Counted from the first letter of the stretch, positions 1-7,673 are shown. The stretch: DNA of 24,105 nucleotides from Peptococcaceae bacterium BRH_c23 (GCA_000961805.1 LADV01000243.1:1-24105); one strand, 5' to 3'. A program made the numbers and translations. The notes: generated from the letters alone by a model not told the origin.

Positions 1-377
1 AAACCGTCAACGTTCTCCAAGGCTCCAAACTTGCGGAAGCCATCACCTATTCTGTCAACCAAAAAGCTTCATTGAGCGCGTTTCTCGAAGACGGACGGAT
101 TGAATTATCTAACAATCGAGCTGAGAATAAAATTCGCCCCTTTGTTATAGGAAGGAAGGGATGGTTATTTTCAGATACGACCAAAGGGGCCAAAGCCAGC
201 GCCATCGTTTACAGTATTGTGGAAACAGCTAAGGCTAATAAAATCAACGTCTACATGTTCCTATTCTATATCTTCAGTAAACTGCCAGGAATTGACTTCA
301 AGGCTAATCCATCACTACTTGAGGACTTTATGCCCTGGTCACAGAAACTGCCAGACTACTGTCGCAACAATCAATAA
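1..377 (+). CDS. IS66 family transposase, C-terminal part (5' end outside window)
   Basis: The frame is open from the first bases of the window (frame beginning at position 3), so this is the tail of a longer gene; the TTG at 72 is only an internal codon. The visible part carries the typical IS66 C-terminal signature, SNNRAENKIRPFVIGRKGW, whose glutamate is the last acidic residue of the DDE catalytic triad. The two catalytic aspartates must lie upstream and cannot be checked. About 124 codons are visible, against roughly 500 for a complete family member. The stop lies 80 bp before a candidate terminal inverted repeat, a normal distance for IS66 elements. Whether the upstream part is intact cannot be seen. 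Confidence 0.9.
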   Translation, partial: TVNVLQGSKLAEAITYSVNQKASLSAFLEDGRIELSNNRAENKIRPFVIGRKGWLFSDTTKGAKASAIVYSIVETAKANKINVYMFLFYIFSKLPGIDFKANPSLLEDFMPWSQKLPDYCRNNQ

Positions 378-393
378 TAGCTTGGATGGTTCG

Positions 394-430
394 CCCCAGT
401 ATGATGAATTGTACTGGGGTTTTATTTTGT
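394..430 (+). terminator. Rho-independent terminator after IS66 transposase
   Basis: Arms CCCCAGTA (394-401) and TACTGGGG (412-419) pair perfectly over 8 bp around a 10-nt loop and are followed by a T-rich run (TTTTATTTT). It lies 17 bp after the transposase stop, inside the element. Confidence 0.8.
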
Positions 431-457
431 CAATGCACTGCTTCGTTAAGCGCTTAC
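430..457. repeat. Right terminal inverted repeat of the IS66-type element
   Basis: Read from the outside inward on the minus strand, the end starts GTAAGCGCTTAACGAAGCAG. IS66-family ends characteristically start GTAAGCG. This places the element boundary at 457, and the 8 bases AAAACTAG (458-465) would be the target duplication. The left end is outside the window, so neither the repeat partner nor the duplication can be confirmed. Confidence 0.6.
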
Positions 458-851
458 AAAACTAGACGTCAATTGGCATGGTATTATCCGGGGTGGACTT
501 ATTCCAATAAGTTCACCATTGACAAAGTTATATTGTTGGCGGAAATAAGTTTACAGCCTCAATGCTCCCGTCCTTCAAGATTTCCGTGTAGTGCGGATTT
601 CCCTTAAAGAAAAACGCCTGATTTCCCTGGGAACTTTTATCGGGTTTTTCGGTTGCCTCAGTTAATGTTCCTTCTAGATTGGCAATCGTCAGATCATCCT
701 CACCTAGGATCTTCTTCACCCCTGAGAAAAAGTAGTTATACCCTTTCAATTTGTAGTACTGATCAAAACTACCCTCATATAAATAGCGTTCATCTTGACC
801 CAGTGTAACATCTCCAATGGCACTAATAGTGATGGCAGTTTTTATAGTTTG
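458..851 (-). pseudogene. Decayed CapA-type (poly-gamma-glutamate synthesis / metallophosphatase-like) fragment
   Basis: On the minus strand one frame (about 851 to 528) reads TAITISAIGDVTLG, then DDLTIANLEGTLTE, then QAFFFKGNPHYTEIL and GSIEAVNL. These are the N-terminal CapA/PGA_cap motifs in correct order. The frame then goes out of register: the NNH metal-ligand motif expected after AVNL is absent and a stop follows at 528-530. A different frame continues with YNFVNGELIGISPPRI (about 530-480), which resembles a later CapA strand. A segment has therefore been deleted with a frameshift. The rest of the gene is missing where the IS66 end begins at 457. No start codon precedes the CapA frame. 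This is a remnant and not a functional gene. Confidence 0.75.
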
Positions 852-1098
852 CTGTACTGATTAGCGAAGAAACGCCCGGGGGGCTATCGTAAAGTTTGGT
901 ATGAGTAAAATTATCCGTGGTCGCATACTTGATGTCTAACTCCAGATTAGGGATAACTTGCAGGATATCTACAAAATCAGTTTTCTTTTTAACAGCAACG
1001 ATGTTTTGGGTCAGGAGTGTATCCGCAGCTTAAACTTGGGCTGTAAGTCCAAAAACGAATGTCAAGGTAATGAGGATAGCCAGAAATCGGTTGAACAC
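823..1098 (-). pseudogene. Decayed VanX-type D-Ala-D-Ala dipeptidase (M15D) N-terminus with signal peptide
   Basis: A GTG at 1098 sits behind a good ribosome binding site (GGGAGGTGG) and begins a signal-peptide-like segment (FNRFLAILITLTFVFGLTAQV). An in-frame TAA (1030-1032) follows directly. The same frame then continues AADTLLTQNI and reads IPNLELDIKYATTDNFT, followed by KLYDSP, which matches the start of VanX/DdpX-like dipeptidases. The similarity ends there and the frame closes at 823-825. The zinc ligands of the M15 fold would lie further on and are missing. A nonsense mutation (for example CAA to TAA) plus a deletion joining this piece to the CapA remnant explains the pattern. The M15D call rests on a short stretch. 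Confidence 0.55.
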
Positions 1099-1277
1099 GA
1101 AAGACCACCTCCCGCTTACATTCAAATAGAACATAAGCTTAAAGTTCCCTGGAAGATGTTTTCTTATCTTGATTTTGTAGCGGTAAAATAAAGGGTCCTT
1201 TCCTAGTTTAAACAACTTCATCATATAATGTTATTTTTGTGCAAAAAAGGTAGTTTTAAAGTAGTAAAGCTATAAAT

Positions 1278-1317
1278 ATTTGACCTATCTTCGGTTACGA
1301 CCGAAGATAGGTCAAAT
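1278..1317. repeat. Perfect 18-bp inverted repeat, 4-nt loop
   Basis: The arms ATTTGACCTATCTTCGGT (1278-1295) and ACCGAAGATAGGTCAAAT (1300-1317) are exact reverse complements around TACG. No T-run of terminator quality follows on either strand. On the minus strand it overlaps the stop codon of a short open stretch (1295-1408), so it could be an old terminator or a REP-like or element-end structure. The stretch 1100-1448 otherwise shows no convincing gene. Confidence 0.85.
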
Positions 1318-1408
1318 CAAAGGTTGGCAGGAACTGACGAAAAGGATCCACCGTAGGCGAGTCCACGAACCGGCATAATGTGTCAAATGCATCAGGAAGC
1401 GTTCGTGT
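1295..1408 (-). other. Short unidentified open stretch, possible C-terminal gene remnant
   Basis: A minus-strand frame of 37 codons without a start, reading RTLPDAFDTLCRFVDSP then FRQFLPTFDLTYLRS, ends in a TAA inside the 18-bp hairpin. The composition looks protein-like and ends the way a C-terminus does, but I do not recognise a family. It may be chance. Confidence 0.2.
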
Positions 1409-1448
1409 TTAATCATGGGAAATTGGTTTTCGAATCTACTCTCCCAGT

Positions 1449-3293
1449 TTAAGGGACAAATTTGATGACCCTATTCAGCAGGGCATCTGTGACATACATT
1501 TCTCCGTTGTTACCAAATGCTATTCCCCAGGGCGAGAAGAAATTGCCGTCTGTGCCGCTGAAGCTGCCGATTTTTTCAAGGAAAACACCATTGTTGGTAA
1601 ACTTTTGAATCCTGTTATTAGAGGAGTCGGAAACCCAAACGTTATTCTCCTTGTCCATGCTGATGCCTATGGGCAGGAAGAGGTCACCGTCAGCCTCCCC
1701 CCAGTTTTCCAGCGGATCTTCCAGCGGAACGCCGCCGTTGGTGCCCCACTTGGTAATGAAGTTGCCATTCTTGTCAAACTTCTGAACCCTATTGTTAACC
1801 CTATCAACCACATAAATATTGTCGAGAGAGTCAGCCGCAAGGTAGCTTGGCTGCCTGAACTGGCCATCACCCATGCCTTCACTGCCAAAGCTGTTCATGA
1901 AGTAGCCGAAAGCATTATACTTCACTATCCTGTTATGGCCCGTATCGGACACATAGATATTGCCATCACTGGTAGTGCAGACACCCATCGGCAGGAGAAG
2001 GTTATAATAACCGAAGTTCATAAGCCAAGTCCCGCCGGGCGTGAACACCTGAATCCGGTTGTTTCCTGTATCTGCAATGTAGATATCGTCATACTTCTTG
2101 TCATACCAGACCTGCTTGGGTGCAATGAACTGCCAGTAATAGGACCCGTAAGCCTCAGGTCCGCCGCCGCCACTGTTACCTCCCCATTTAGCAAGAAGGT
2201 TCCCGTTGCTGTCAAACTTCTGTATCCTGTGGTTGAAGGTATCAGAAATGTAAACATTACCAGCACTGTCAACCGCCGAGCTGACGCTCTCGGAAAAGAC
2301 TTTATTGTCCTTCCGGTCGGCACCGATGTGCTGTTCTACAGAGGCGTAAGTCGAATACCCACGATATTTGATTAACTGGCTGTTGCCGGTATCGGAAACG
2401 ATGAAACGACTCCCGTCACCCAGCGGTATCACCTGATTAGGGAAACAGGGTTCCAGTCGAGTTATGCCTATGCTTGTTGACCACCTATAGACGTGACTGC
2501 TGTTATATTTCTTAATCTTGTGGTTATAGGTGTCAACAATATAAACATCTCCGTTAGTATCAATGTTTACCCCCCTAGGATGGAAGAATTTTGTACCACT
2601 ATCACCCTGGGTGCCGTCCCCCAGTTGTGTTATATAATTACCGTTTACATCTAGGACCTGGACCCTATTGTTATAGGTATCTGCGATGTAAACTTTATCA
2701 CCGGTGACGCTTTGCATAATTGAAATTCCTTGGGGGAGCCGGAACATCCCATTGGCTGTACCCGTACCGCCATAGGTATAAAGGTAAGTACCGTTTTCAT
2801 CAAATACCTGGATTCTGTTATTAAACTCGTCTACAATATGGTAACGATTTTGGCTGTCAACGCTGATTTCTCTAGCAAGACCGAATTGACCAGGATCTGA
2901 ACCTTTTGTCCCCCAAGCCCTGATAAAATTCCAGTTGGAGTCAAACTTCTGGATCCGATAATTGGCTGTGTCAGCTACCAAAATGTTACCATTGTTATCA
3001 ATCGCAACGCCGAAAGGCGTGTTAAACTGGCTATTGCCGGAACCTAATGTCCCGAACTTGTTTAGAACAGTCCCACTTTGATTGATTTTAACAATCCTGT
3101 GGTTGGCCATATCAGCAACATAGATCATCCCTGCGGAATCTCTGGCCATAGCCACCGGTGTGTTAAAGATTAGCCCTGTCCCTTCGTTGGCCGTGCCCCA
3201 AGTCTGAGATACCGTATGGGCTAAGGCCAAAGGAGTCGTCATTAATAAGAGGAAGACCACCAACATCATGCTTAATACTCTATTTTTCCACAT
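1449..3293 (-). CDS. Secreted NHL-repeat beta-propeller protein, 12 repeats
   Basis: I chose the ATG at 3293 (MWKNRVLSMM), 614 aa, because AAGGAGG lies 8 bases upstream; the ATG 8 codons earlier has no such site. Residues 1-25 form a signal peptide (a basic start, then a hydrophobic run ending near ALAHT), so the protein is exported; no lipobox or sorting motif is seen. The rest is twelve tandem units of about 45 residues with the NHL pattern: a GV.D..GN.Y..DT.N.RIQKF.. core and a WG or FG at each end. Twelve blades fit two six-bladed propellers. The last blade ends at the C-terminus with no added domain. NHL propellers usually bind proteins or other ligands; some are lyases or peptidyl-amidating enzymes. 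No catalytic assignment is possible here. The gene lies 145 bp downstream of the flavoprotein gene with a palindrome between, so it may be separately regulated. Confidence 0.9.
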   Translation of the reverse strand: MWKNRVLSMMLVVFLLLMTTPLALAHTVSQTWGTANEGTGLIFNTPVAMARDSAGMIYVADMANHRIVKINQSGTVLNKFGTLGSGNSQFNTPFGVAIDNNGNILVADTANYRIQKFDSNWNFIRAWGTKGSDPGQFGLAREISVDSQNRYHIVDEFNNRIQVFDENGTYLYTYGGTGTANGMFRLPQGISIMQSVTGDKVYIADTYNNRVQVLDVNGNYITQLGDGTQGDSGTKFFHPRGVNIDTNGDVYIVDTYNHKIKKYNSSHVYRWSTSIGITRLEPCFPNQVIPLGDGSRFIVSDTGNSQLIKYRGYSTYASVEQHIGADRKDNKVFSESVSSAVDSAGNVYISDTFNHRIQKFDSNGNLLAKWGGNSGGGGPEAYGSYYWQFIAPKQVWYDKKYDDIYIADTGNNRIQVFTPGGTWLMNFGYYNLLLPMGVCTTSDGNIYVSDTGHNRIVKYNAFGYFMNSFGSEGMGDGQFRQPSYLAADSLDNIYVVDRVNNRVQKFDKNGNFITKWGTNGGVPLEDPLENWGEADGDLFLPIGISMDKENNVWVSDSSNNRIQKFTNNGVFLEKIGSFSGTDGNFFSPWGIAFGNNGEMYVTDALLNRVIKFVP

Positions 3294-3324
3294 AATATTT
3301 TCCTCCTTTTCATTCAATCGTGAG

Positions 3325-3352
3325 ACTCGGTGTTCAACTTTAGTTGAACGAG
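3325..3352. promoter_or_regulatory. Palindrome in leader of the NHL gene (possible operator or hairpin)
   Basis: GTTCAACT and AGTTGAAC are 8-bp arms around two bases (3332-3349). Outer bases ACTCG (3325-3329) and CGAGT (3348-3352) extend the pairing if a GT bulge is allowed. It lies about 40 bp upstream of the NHL start. Its size and symmetry suit a dimeric repressor such as a MarR-type protein. It could instead be an mRNA hairpin; no T-run follows on the minus strand. Confidence 0.4.
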
Positions 3353-3438
3353 TTCATTTTCTCGATAAGTAAACCAGCGAGATAAACTTTATTTACTCCC
3401 CCCTTATCCCCTCCTATTTTTTCAAATCTCGTACCCTT

Positions 3439-4053
3439 TTAGTTCTTAAGCTTTTTCAGTACATATCCCATATTGTCTGCCATGTGTGTAATAATCCCTA
3501 TACCTTCAGTATCTTGATCAGCATCAACTTTGCCACCAGTGCCGGCAACCCCAACGTTCCAGTAGTTAGAACCCACCACGATGGTATCGTTTACCGTCGC
3601 CCAAAGCAGCAGCTGGGCAAAAGCAAACGTTTGCCCTGCCCTTCTGGCTACTGTAATCGGTGCAACTACCTTCCCCGAAAAAGCCGTGCCTTTCCATTGA
3701 TAAGTGGAGTCTTCGGATTTCATTTCATTCACAACCCAACGCCCAAGAAATCCAGCCCTATCCAGTAACGCTTTCAATTTTGGGGGGATGGAGGCATGAT
3801 AGACCGGAGAACCCAGAATTATCCCATCTGCCTCAATCATTTTCTGGAATAGCTCAGCGAAATCATCGTTGATACTGCATTCTTTTTTTTCTACACAGGA
3901 ATAGCAACCGCTACACTGGTCAATATTCTTATCTCCTAAGCGCACCAGCTCTGTCTCAAAACCCTGCTTCCTAAGTTGTTCAAGTGCCGTCTCTACTAAA
4001 AACTCAGTATTTCCTTTTTCTCGTGGACTTCCATTAAAGCCAATCACCTTCAT
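3439..4053 (-). CDS. Iron-sulfur flavoprotein / NADPH-dependent FMN reductase family
   Basis: The 204-aa product begins with the flavodoxin-like FMN phosphate loop (GFNGSPREKGNTE, residues 5-17). A compact cysteine motif, CSGCYSCVEKKEC (C-x2-C-x2-C-x5-C, about residues 47-59), is the 4Fe-4S-binding pattern of Isf-type flavoproteins of anaerobes. GSPVYHASIPPKLKALLDRAG (about 80-100) is the second flavin-contact region; in this family it precedes a middle segment and a C-terminal helix. Such proteins shuttle electrons between ferredoxin and a soluble acceptor in the cytoplasm. The ATG starts one base after the stop of the KASIII-like gene, which implies translational coupling. An electron-transfer step in the same pathway is inferred; the partner and substrate are unknown. 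Confidence 0.85.
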   Translation of the reverse strand: MKVIGFNGSPREKGNTEFLVETALEQLRKQGFETELVRLGDKNIDQCSGCYSCVEKKECSINDDFAELFQKMIEADGIILGSPVYHASIPPKLKALLDRAGFLGRWVVNEMKSEDSTYQWKGTAFSGKVVAPITVARRAGQTFAFAQLLLWATVNDTIVVGSNYWNVGVAGTGGKVDADQDTEGIGIITHMADNMGYVLKKLKN

Positions 4054-4054
4054 T

Positions 4055-5140
4055 TTAAACGGCCTCCCCTTTCTCTCCCCACTTAACGGCGGTCGCTGCC
4101 CAAGAGTACCCTGTACCTGCTCCTAGCATGATAATCAAATCACCCTCCTGAATACGACCTAAGCGAAGAGCTTCATAGAGCGCAATATAGGCATCGGCCG
4201 ATTGAACATGACCGAAATCTTTAAGGATAAACGATTGGTCCAGATTCATATCGAGTTGTTCTAAAATAAAGTGTAAAATGGACCTTTTCATAAAGATCGG
4301 CGCTAAAAATTTTATATCCTTTTTACTATAACCACTCTTTTCCGCAGCACCATTGATGACTTTTAAAAAATTAACCAGAGACACGGCATCCAATCGTTCT
4401 TTCATGGATTCTGGGTCTGCAACGTCTAAACCGTAGTAACCAACTTGTTTTCCCTCCGCTTTAGCTGCTTCAGCTTTTACAAAATCCTGTTCAATCTGCA
4501 TATCATTGTGATGACTAATATTCCCTATCCCATAAACCGCAACGTCTTTGGCAAAACTCCCATCCGTTATCATTGACGTCTCCAGTAGTTCATTCCTGTT
4601 ATAGCCCCTTTGCAATAAGCAAGCTGCTGCACCGTCAGCAAAATTAAACATAAACCTTGCCCGTTTATTTCTGAAGTCGATAAGATCTGATTCTCTGGTA
4701 CCCGTGACCAGTAAAGCATTCTTTATTTCCGGATGGTTCACCATTAACGACTTAGCTAGTTCTAGAGCTAGCGGGCCAGAGGCACACAAGTTACTTATTT
4801 GAAACGCATTGGCCTTCTTAGCACCCAGTTTATGTTGAATATGAGCCGCACAATTGTAGAGGTAATAGTCTCGATACTCACTGCCGTGGTAAATAATAAG
4901 ATCAATCTCCGCCGGCTCAATGATCCCCTGAAGACAGTTTTGCGCCGCTTTGACACACATATCGGAAACATTCTCGCCCGGTGCTGCCTTAAGTTTAGAA
5001 TCTAAGCCGAATTTCTCCTTGATCACCGCTTCCGGAATCCCACTTTGTTCGGCAATTTCCTGACTAGTAACCACCGCGCTCGGATAATAGACACCTATAT
5101 TTCTTAACCCAATGGGTATATTTGGCCTTAATTTTTCCAT
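4055..5140 (-). CDS. KASIII-like (FabH-fold) 3-oxoacyl-ACP synthase family protein
   Basis: I chose the ATG at 5140 (MEKLRPNIPI, 361 aa), with GGGGTG six bases upstream; a GTG at 5191 would add 17 residues but has no ribosome binding site. The thiolase-like fold is evident: GLRNIGVYYP at the start, a nucleophile loop SNLCASGPL with Cys119, and a glycine-rich end, GAGTGYSWAA (about 340-349). The other catalytic positions depart from FabH. The usual HQAN is replaced by IFMK within APIFMKRSILH (280-290), and the GN..A loop is GHVQSAD (310-316), offering His311 and Asp316. GH....D loops occur in KASIII-like acyltransferases with a Cys-His-Asp triad. It probably transfers or condenses acyl groups from a CoA thioester and need not be housekeeping FabH. 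It lies between a ligase and a flavoprotein in the operon. Confidence 0.85.
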   Translation of the reverse strand: MEKLRPNIPIGLRNIGVYYPSAVVTSQEIAEQSGIPEAVIKEKFGLDSKLKAAPGENVSDMCVKAAQNCLQGIIEPAEIDLIIYHGSEYRDYYLYNCAAHIQHKLGAKKANAFQISNLCASGPLALELAKSLMVNHPEIKNALLVTGTRESDLIDFRNKRARFMFNFADGAAACLLQRGYNRNELLETSMITDGSFAKDVAVYGIGNISHHNDMQIEQDFVKAEAAKAEGKQVGYYGLDVADPESMKERLDAVSLVNFLKVINGAAEKSGYSKKDIKFLAPIFMKRSILHFILEQLDMNLDQSFILKDFGHVQSADAYIALYEALRLGRIQEGDLIIMLGAGTGYSWAATAVKWGEKGEAV

Positions 5141-5196
5141 TTTTTCACCCCATCTTACTAAACTAGCTATTTCCAATGGATTGCTATCCACAATTC

Positions 5197-6771
5197 TTAG
5201 TTATCTTGGGGTTGCCCATATAAGCGAACCGCTTCTTGGACCACAATTTTACCCACTGAATTTTTGGGAACTTCCTCGACAGAAATTACATATTTCGGAA
5301 CCTTATAGGAAGCAAGCCGCGCTTTTAGAAAGGCGAGCACCTGTTCCTTAGATAGAATCTTGCCTGCTTTGAAGGCAATGATCGCCTTGCCTACTTCTCC
5401 CCATTTGGGATCAGGCACCCCAATCACACAACACTCATGCACCTCCGGGATTTGATAAATTAGAGTTTCGATCTCTGGAGGAAATACATTTTCGCCCCCG
5501 CTGATATACATATTTTTCTTTCTGCCGACAATATAATAAAAACCATTTTTATCTTGCTTGGCCATGTCACCGGTGTGGACCCAACCGTTACACAAGGTTT
5601 TCTTGGTTTCTGCTTCGTTACGCCAATACCCAGAAAAAATCTGAGGCCCATTAAAAATCAATTCACCCACTTGCTCTACTTCAACTTCTTGTCCGTCGTC
5701 ACCCACAATTTTAGCTGATGTAAAGGTAAACGGTTTTCCCACAGATGCGTGTTTTTCTTTAAGTTCGCTAAAATTCATAAAATTGACGGGAATACATAGG
5801 TTTGTCGGACCGCCCTCAGTTAAGCCATACCCGAGGCACATCTTAATTCCTTTCTCCCAAAACTTTTCCATCAATTGCACAGGTGTTGGGGCTGCCCCTG
5901 ACATCACCCATTCTACGGAGGACCAATCGATGCTTTCAAATTCTGCTTGTTCGGCCATCATTCTGAAGATAGTCGCTGCTCCAAAGACGTAATTCGGTTT
6001 GTATTCTGAGATAACTTTTAAGGTGAGTCCGGGATCAAAGAATCGGTTGATTAATACGCGTCCTCCCACCATCAGATGAGCCAAGGTTAAGAGATTCCAT
6101 CCACCGGTATGGAATAAAGGCAACAGGACATGGTATGTTTTGTCCTTAGTGATCCCCCAATCCAAAATGTTATTTAATTGGTTATACAAAACCGCTCTAT
6201 GGGATATCATGGCTCCTTTAGGAAGCCCAGTGGTACCCCCGGTATGAATTAACAAGTAAATATCTTCTAAGTCTAATCCTGGGCAATTCCTGGGACTGTC
6301 GTTCCCGTAGTGGATTAGGTAACCATACGTGATATCCTCTTCACTTTGTTTTTCATCCGTTAAGATTACGTAATGCTTTAAGGAAGACAGCTTGTTCTTC
6401 AACTCTTGAACAGTAGAAGCAAATAGCTCCTCATAAAACAAGACTTTTGGCTGCTCATTTTCGATGAGCTTCGCCAACTCATCCGACGCCAGCCGAACAT
6501 TGTAAGGAACGAATACTGCTCCTAGCTTCCCGCAAGCGAACAAAGCATCAAACATTTCTACCCGGTTTCTGGAGATAAAAGCTACTCTGTCTCCTTTTTT
6601 AACCTGAAATTGTTCCGCTAAATAATTAGCCAGTCTGTTGGCTCGATCATTTAAATCATGATAACTATATTTAACACCTGTATCTAAATCGACTAAGGCT
6701 TCCCGCTTAGGGTTGAGCTGAGCCCTTCGACCGATAGAGTCTCCTATCCATTCCCAACTATGATCGCTCAC
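5197..6771 (-). CDS. AMP-dependent acyl-CoA synthetase/ligase (ANL superfamily)
   Basis: I chose the GTG at 6771 (VSDHSWEWIG, 524 aa), with GGGAGGGAG 6-8 bases upstream; an in-frame ATG at 6837 would add 22 residues. All the adenylation motifs are present: P-loop HTGGTTGLPKG (about 176-186), GYGLTEGGPTN, GWVHTGDMAKQDKNGFYYIV, GRKKNMYISGGENVFPPEIE, and the C-terminal lysine in PKNSVGKIV. The enzyme adenylates a carboxylic acid with ATP and passes it to CoA in the cytoplasm. Length and motifs fit the medium/long-chain or aromatic acid ligases; the substrate cannot be read from sequence. It lies six bases upstream of the KASIII-like ORF's earliest possible start and is probably co-transcribed with it. 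A second, clearly related ligase is encoded at 12413-13942. Confidence 0.92.
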   Translation of the reverse strand: MSDHSWEWIGDSIGRRAQLNPKREALVDLDTGVKYSYHDLNDRANRLANYLAEQFQVKKGDRVAFISRNRVEMFDALFACGKLGAVFVPYNVRLASDELAKLIENEQPKVLFYEELFASTVQELKNKLSSLKHYVILTDEKQSEEDITYGYLIHYGNDSPRNCPGLDLEDIYLLIHTGGTTGLPKGAMISHRAVLYNQLNNILDWGITKDKTYHVLLPLFHTGGWNLLTLAHLMVGGRVLINRFFDPGLTLKVISEYKPNYVFGAATIFRMMAEQAEFESIDWSSVEWVMSGAAPTPVQLMEKFWEKGIKMCLGYGLTEGGPTNLCIPVNFMNFSELKEKHASVGKPFTFTSAKIVGDDGQEVEVEQVGELIFNGPQIFSGYWRNEAETKKTLCNGWVHTGDMAKQDKNGFYYIVGRKKNMYISGGENVFPPEIETLIYQIPEVHECCVIGVPDPKWGEVGKAIIAFKAGKILSKEQVLAFLKARLASYKVPKYVISVEEVPKNSVGKIVVQEAVRLYGQPQDN

Positions 6772-6898
6772 TATTATCTCCCTCCCCTTCAGCTGTTTCG
6801 GACACAGCAGACCGCCATCCGCAGTAAAAATCATCATGAATATGATGGGGTTTATTTATTATTACTTACTCGTGAACTTCTGCTCATTAAATCTGATC

Positions 6899-7639
6899 TT
6901 ATATCACTAACCCACCATCTACATTAAGAATTGCTCCATTAATGTAACTGGCTTCATCCGATGCCAAGAAGAGATATGCCTGAGCTACATCTTGCGGTTG
7001 ACCTAAACGTCCAACGGGAGTCTTCTCCTCCATGATCTTAAGAATCTTTTCCGGAACCTTCGTCGTCATATCCGTAACAATAAAACCCGGTGCCACAGCA
7101 TTGACCGTAATGCCCTTTCGCCCTAACTCCTTAGCCCAAGATTTCGTCATTCCAATTACCCCTGCTTTCGTCGCAGCGTAGTTGGTTTGCCCATAATTAC
7201 CATATAAGCCGACTACGGAGGAAGCGTTAATTATACGTCCGTACCCTTGACTAAGCATTACCTGGACCACGGCTTGTGTACAATTAAACACTCCGGTGAG
7301 GTTGACAGCGATTACCTGTTCCCATTCTTCTTCATTCAACTTTGTCAAAACACCGTCACGGGTGATCCCTGCATTATTAATCAGGATATCTACCCTTCCG
7401 AATCGTTCCAGCACGTTTTCTACCATGGCTTGGGTTTGCTTTCTGTCTGTCACATCAACTTGGTAGAAATAACCTACGCCTCCTAGCTCCTTAATTTCTT
7501 TTTCCATAGCCTCACCGGCGGAACGATCAAAGTCAGCAACAACCACACGTGCTCCTTCCTTCAAAAAGAGCAATCCGGTTTCTTTTCCGATACCTCTAGC
7601 ACCGCCTGTAATGATAGTAACTTTATCCATGAGACGCAT
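6899..7639 (-). CDS. fabG: Short-chain dehydrogenase, 3-oxoacyl-ACP reductase (FabG-like)
   Basis: The ATG at 7639 (MRLMDKV, 246 aa) follows GGAGGTGGG by four bases and gives the usual FabG length; an upstream ATG at 7654 is itself part of that ribosome binding site. Seen in order: the NADP(H) loop TGGARGIG (11-18), NNAG (88-91), and catalytic Ser141, Tyr154 and Lys158 in NASSVVGLYGNYGQTNYAATKAG, the classical FabG pattern. The end ASYINGAILNVDGGLV is also typical. It reduces a 3-oxoacyl thioester (ACP or CoA) to the 3-hydroxy form, or the reverse. Placed between the transporter and acyl-CoA ligase genes, it more likely serves this accessory pathway than core fatty acid synthesis, since no acpP, fabD or fabF is near. 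Confidence 0.9.
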   Translation of the reverse strand: MRLMDKVTIITGGARGIGKETGLLFLKEGARVVVADFDRSAGEAMEKEIKELGGVGYFYQVDVTDRKQTQAMVENVLERFGRVDILINNAGITRDGVLTKLNEEEWEQVIAVNLTGVFNCTQAVVQVMLSQGYGRIINASSVVGLYGNYGQTNYAATKAGVIGMTKSWAKELGRKGITVNAVAPGFIVTDMTTKVPEKILKIMEEKTPVGRLGQPQDVAQAYLFLASDEASYINGAILNVDGGLVI

Positions 7640-7673
7640 ACGGCCCACCTCCATATTCTAAATACCATAAAAA

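Noticed and set aside
492..517. 12-position inverted repeat GGTGGACTTATT / AATAAGTTCACC
   Set aside because: It lies within the CapA-remnant coding sequence (ELIGISPP), has one mismatch and a 2-base loop, and no T-run; probably incidental.
1030..1224. 64-codon minus-strand frame as an independent small membrane protein
   Set aside because: Its hydrophobic part is the signal peptide of the decayed dipeptidase, cut by a nonsense codon; the same frame continues with family motifs afterwards.
1605..2375. 256-codon open frame on the plus strand inside the NHL gene
   Set aside because: It is the antisense shadow of the repetitive NHL coding sequence; it lacks a ribosome binding site and domain similarity.
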